NCBI GenBank assembly: GCA_903901875.1 | Contig: CAIUSO010000091.1 | Location: 19,712 to 83,711 of the forward strand | Source: an uncultured Geobacteraceae bacterium | GTDB taxonomy: Bacteria; Desulfobacterota; Desulfuromonadia; Geobacterales; Pseudopelobacteraceae | DNA: 64,000 bases | Direction: 5' to 3' | Shown: positions 62,187-64,000 of the stretch, piece by piece | Layout: each line of letters begins with the position of its first letter | Position numbering within the stretch: the stretch's first letter is position 1 | Notes under the pieces: generated by a model | What the model saw: only the letters and a program-made list of their open reading frames with translations | Databases searched by the model: none | Told to the model about the DNA's origin: nothing | Translations under genes and position numbers: made by a program

Positions 62187-63920
62187 GTGGTGAATTTGAA
62201 GCGGCACCAAATTAATTTCAAAACGAAGCTATTGTTGACACTGTTTATAGCGTCATTAGTCGCACTGTCTGCACTTTCCGGTATAGCTGTTAACCGCATG
62301 CATCTGCTTTCCGAATCTGCGCTTGCCATTGAGAATAAAGCGCTCCTGAATGACTATGACCTGATGATTAAAGCTCAGGTGCAGTCAGTTGTCAGCTTGC
62401 TTGCAACGCTTGAGGCACGAACTGTCAAGGGCGAAATATCACACGTCAATGCTCGAAAACTAGGTGCCGATCTGGTACGGCAACTCCGCTTCCAGAAAGA
62501 GGGTTACTTCTGGGTTGATACCGTTGAAGGCACCAATGTCGTGCTCCTTGGCTCATCAAGCGAAGGAAAAAACAGAATCGATCTAAAGGATAACCATGGA
62601 AAATTATTCATAAGAGAGATCATCAGACAGGGACGCATGGTGGGTGGTGGCTACACCGATTACTGGTTTCCCAAAGCCGGTAACAAAACGCATCTCCCCA
62701 AGCGGGGCTATTCTCTGGAATTCAAACCGTGGGGGTGGGTTGTCGGTACCGGCAACTATATTGACGATATAAGCGCGATCATGGCTGAACACCGGAGCTT
62801 TGCCCAGAAGGAGTATACCGCAAATATCAGATTTTTTACCATTTCCTCATCGGTGCTCATTTTTATTTTTCTTGGTATCGGTTTCATGGTGTTCCGGTTG
62901 GTGCAAGCTGATAAAAAATTAATAGAAAAGTCAGAAGAAAAACTTCAAAAGAGCGAAGCACGCTTCCAACAGTTACTTAATAAATCCCCCGATGCATATT
63001 TTCTGCTTAGTGAGGGCGTTTTCATTGATTGTAATAAAGCTACTGAAGCAATGTTTGGAGGGGATCGACTACAGATTCTCGGAAGCACGCCAGACAGTAT
63101 TTCACCCGAATTCCAGCCAGACGGGAGAAGATCGGCAGAGTCCGCAGCCGAAAAGATCGCAGCATCAATTAACGATGGGGTAAATCGATTTGAGTGGCTG
63201 CATCGACGTTTAGACGGTTCAGATTTCTGGGCGGAAGTAACACTTTCAGTTATGACTCTGGATGAACAGACGTTGGTTTTCTGCAGCTTACGCGAAATCA
63301 GTGAACGAAAGCAGTTGGAAGCCGAGAGGCAGCAGCTCTTTAATGAACAGAAAATTGTCCTCGAGACGGCAGGGATTGGAATCTCATTTGTTAAGAATCG
63401 TCACCATAAATGGACCAACACCAACTTTGCCAACATACTCGGATTCAAGCCGAATGAGATGGAAGATTCCAGTACCAGCACATATTTCCAGTCACCAGAG
63501 GAGTATAATCAGTTTACCAGTGAGGCGTATCCTGTGTTGACATCTGGTGAAGCATTTACCAAGAGCCTGCAAATGCCCCGAAGAGACGGCTCGACGTTTC
63601 ACGCACTATTAACAGGCAAAGCTGTCAACCCGGAAAATCTGTTTGATGGTACTATCTGGATTCTTACAGATATAACCGGACAAAAATCCTTAGAAGAGAA
63701 ATTGCAACAGAGTCATAATCTTCTACAGGCACTCTCTCGCCAAGTTCCCGGAATGATTTATCAGTGCCAACGTTTTCCCGATGGAAGGTCATGCTTTCCC
63801 TATGCAAGTGATGCCATTAAGGAAATCTATGGGGTATCGCCCGAACAGGTACGTGAAGATGCTTCAATCATTTTCTCCATAATTCACCCGGATGCGTATT
63901 CCGGTGAAACCGTCCGGTGA
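62187..63920 (+). CDS. Cache/PAS sensor protein, C-terminus lost at mobile-element junction
   Basis: A 577-residue fragment, GTG start with GGAG six bases before. TM1 about 14-36; a periplasmic sCache-type sensor (about 40-200, FQKEGYFWVDTVEGTNVVLL, LEFKPWGWVVGTGNYIDD); TM2 about 213-237; then PAS domains (about 265-370, 385-500 and a third from 505). The frame stops in the middle of the third PAS (SIIHPDAYSGETVR), exactly where the sequence turns into TGACACTGACGG and repeated GCGGCCACC units. A kinase or GGDEF output is probably missing. The gene is likely inactivated. Confidence 0.8.
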   Translation: MVNLKRHQINFKTKLLLTLFIASLVALSALSGIAVNRMHLLSESALAIENKALLNDYDLMIKAQVQSVVSLLATLEARTVKGEISHVNARKLGADLVRQLRFQKEGYFWVDTVEGTNVVLLGSSSEGKNRIDLKDNHGKLFIREIIRQGRMVGGGYTDYWFPKAGNKTHLPKRGYSLEFKPWGWVVGTGNYIDDISAIMAEHRSFAQKEYTANIRFFTISSSVLIFIFLGIGFMVFRLVQADKKLIEKSEEKLQKSEARFQQLLNKSPDAYFLLSEGVFIDCNKATEAMFGGDRLQILGSTPDSISPEFQPDGRRSAESAAEKIAASINDGVNRFEWLHRRLDGSDFWAEVTLSVMTLDEQTLVFCSLREISERKQLEAERQQLFNEQKIVLETAGIGISFVKNRHHKWTNTNFANILGFKPNEMEDSSTSTYFQSPEEYNQFTSEAYPVLTSGEAFTKSLQMPRRDGSTFHALLTGKAVNPENLFDGTIWILTDITGQKSLEEKLQQSHNLLQALSRQVPGMIYQCQRFPDGRSCFPYASDAIKEIYGVSPEQVREDASIIFSIIHPDAYSGETVR

Positions 63921-64000
63921 CACTGACGGTTTGGCGGCCACCATTCCGGTGGGAATGCGGCCACCGTTCCGCTGATTCCGGCCAGTGTCGAGAGTGTGTC
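63918..64000. mobile_element. Probable end of an IS element interrupting the sensor gene
   Basis: Starts about TGACACTG (63918-63925). It contains GCGGCCACC followed by A/GTTCC twice (63934-63947 and 63957-63970, 23 bp apart), and CAGTGTC (63983-63989) complementary to GACACTG. Repeated transposase-binding sites inside the terminus are typical of IS21-like elements. The rest lies beyond the window, so the family is not proven. Confidence 0.55.

Overview
The window looks like chromosome of a Geobacter-type anaerobe (order Geobacterales, Desulfobacterota). Reasons: GEMM-I cyclic-dinucleotide riboswitches in front of chemoreceptors, a chemoreceptor with a c-type heme motif (CKGCH), many two-component, HD-GYP and PilZ proteins, hopanoid genes hpnJ/hpnK, and the core block nadC-birA-coaX-EF-G2. 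Species is not assigned.

Positions 1 to about 15,325 are one end of a prophage. Nearly all genes are on the minus strand: terminase large (cut by the window edge) and small subunits, small zinc proteins, a MazG-like protein, a Toprim/DUF927 primase-helicase, and a recombination module (VRR-NUC nuclease, SF2 helicase, SbcC-like ATPase, RecT-like annealing protein, Cas4/RecB-like nuclease). Then come tandem excisionase-type HTH proteins and a divergent XRE repressor. The prophage ends at a copy of the 3' end of tRNA-Cys (15,300-15,325), the likely attachment site. No integrase or virion structural gene is in view; these should lie left of position 1. A 342-bp intergenic region (1,862-2,203) holds nine exact copies of TGTAATG and a 50-bp perfect alternating pyrimidine-purine tract.

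Positions 15,500-31,570 are ordinary chromosome, mostly plus strand: an HDOD signalling pair, NAD/biotin/CoA genes, EF-G2, a SPOR/HEAT/MglA-like trio, a cytidylate-kinase-like/BON fusion, PHP phosphoesterase, endonuclease III, a beta-hydroxyacid dehydrogenase, ruvC-ruvA (no ruvB beside them), GAF/HD-GYP, Sel1 and FlgO-type proteins. Positions 31,570-42,900 are mostly minus strand: thioesterase, secreted PLD nuclease, small exported proteins, an HD-GYP response regulator (plus), polyphosphate:AMP phosphotransferase, proC, an EamA-like protein with hpnK-hpnJ, and a PilZ protein.

Positions 42,950-56,500 form a signalling and chemotaxis region: a Cache hybrid kinase, three MCPs, a REC protein, an NMT1/PAS hybrid kinase and a CheX phosphatase. 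Two MCP genes each have promoter, GEMM-I aptamer and intrinsic terminator upstream, so cyclic-dinucleotide level probably sets receptor supply. A third, internally deleted GEMM copy with the same promoter layout lies before a Cache/PAS sensor gene at 62,187, which is itself cut at about 63,918 by what looks like a mobile-element end. Between them are HU, a Gly/Tyr-rich membrane protein, a DUF6502 protein, a repeat lipoprotein, a serpin lipoprotein and a PAS-LuxR regulator.
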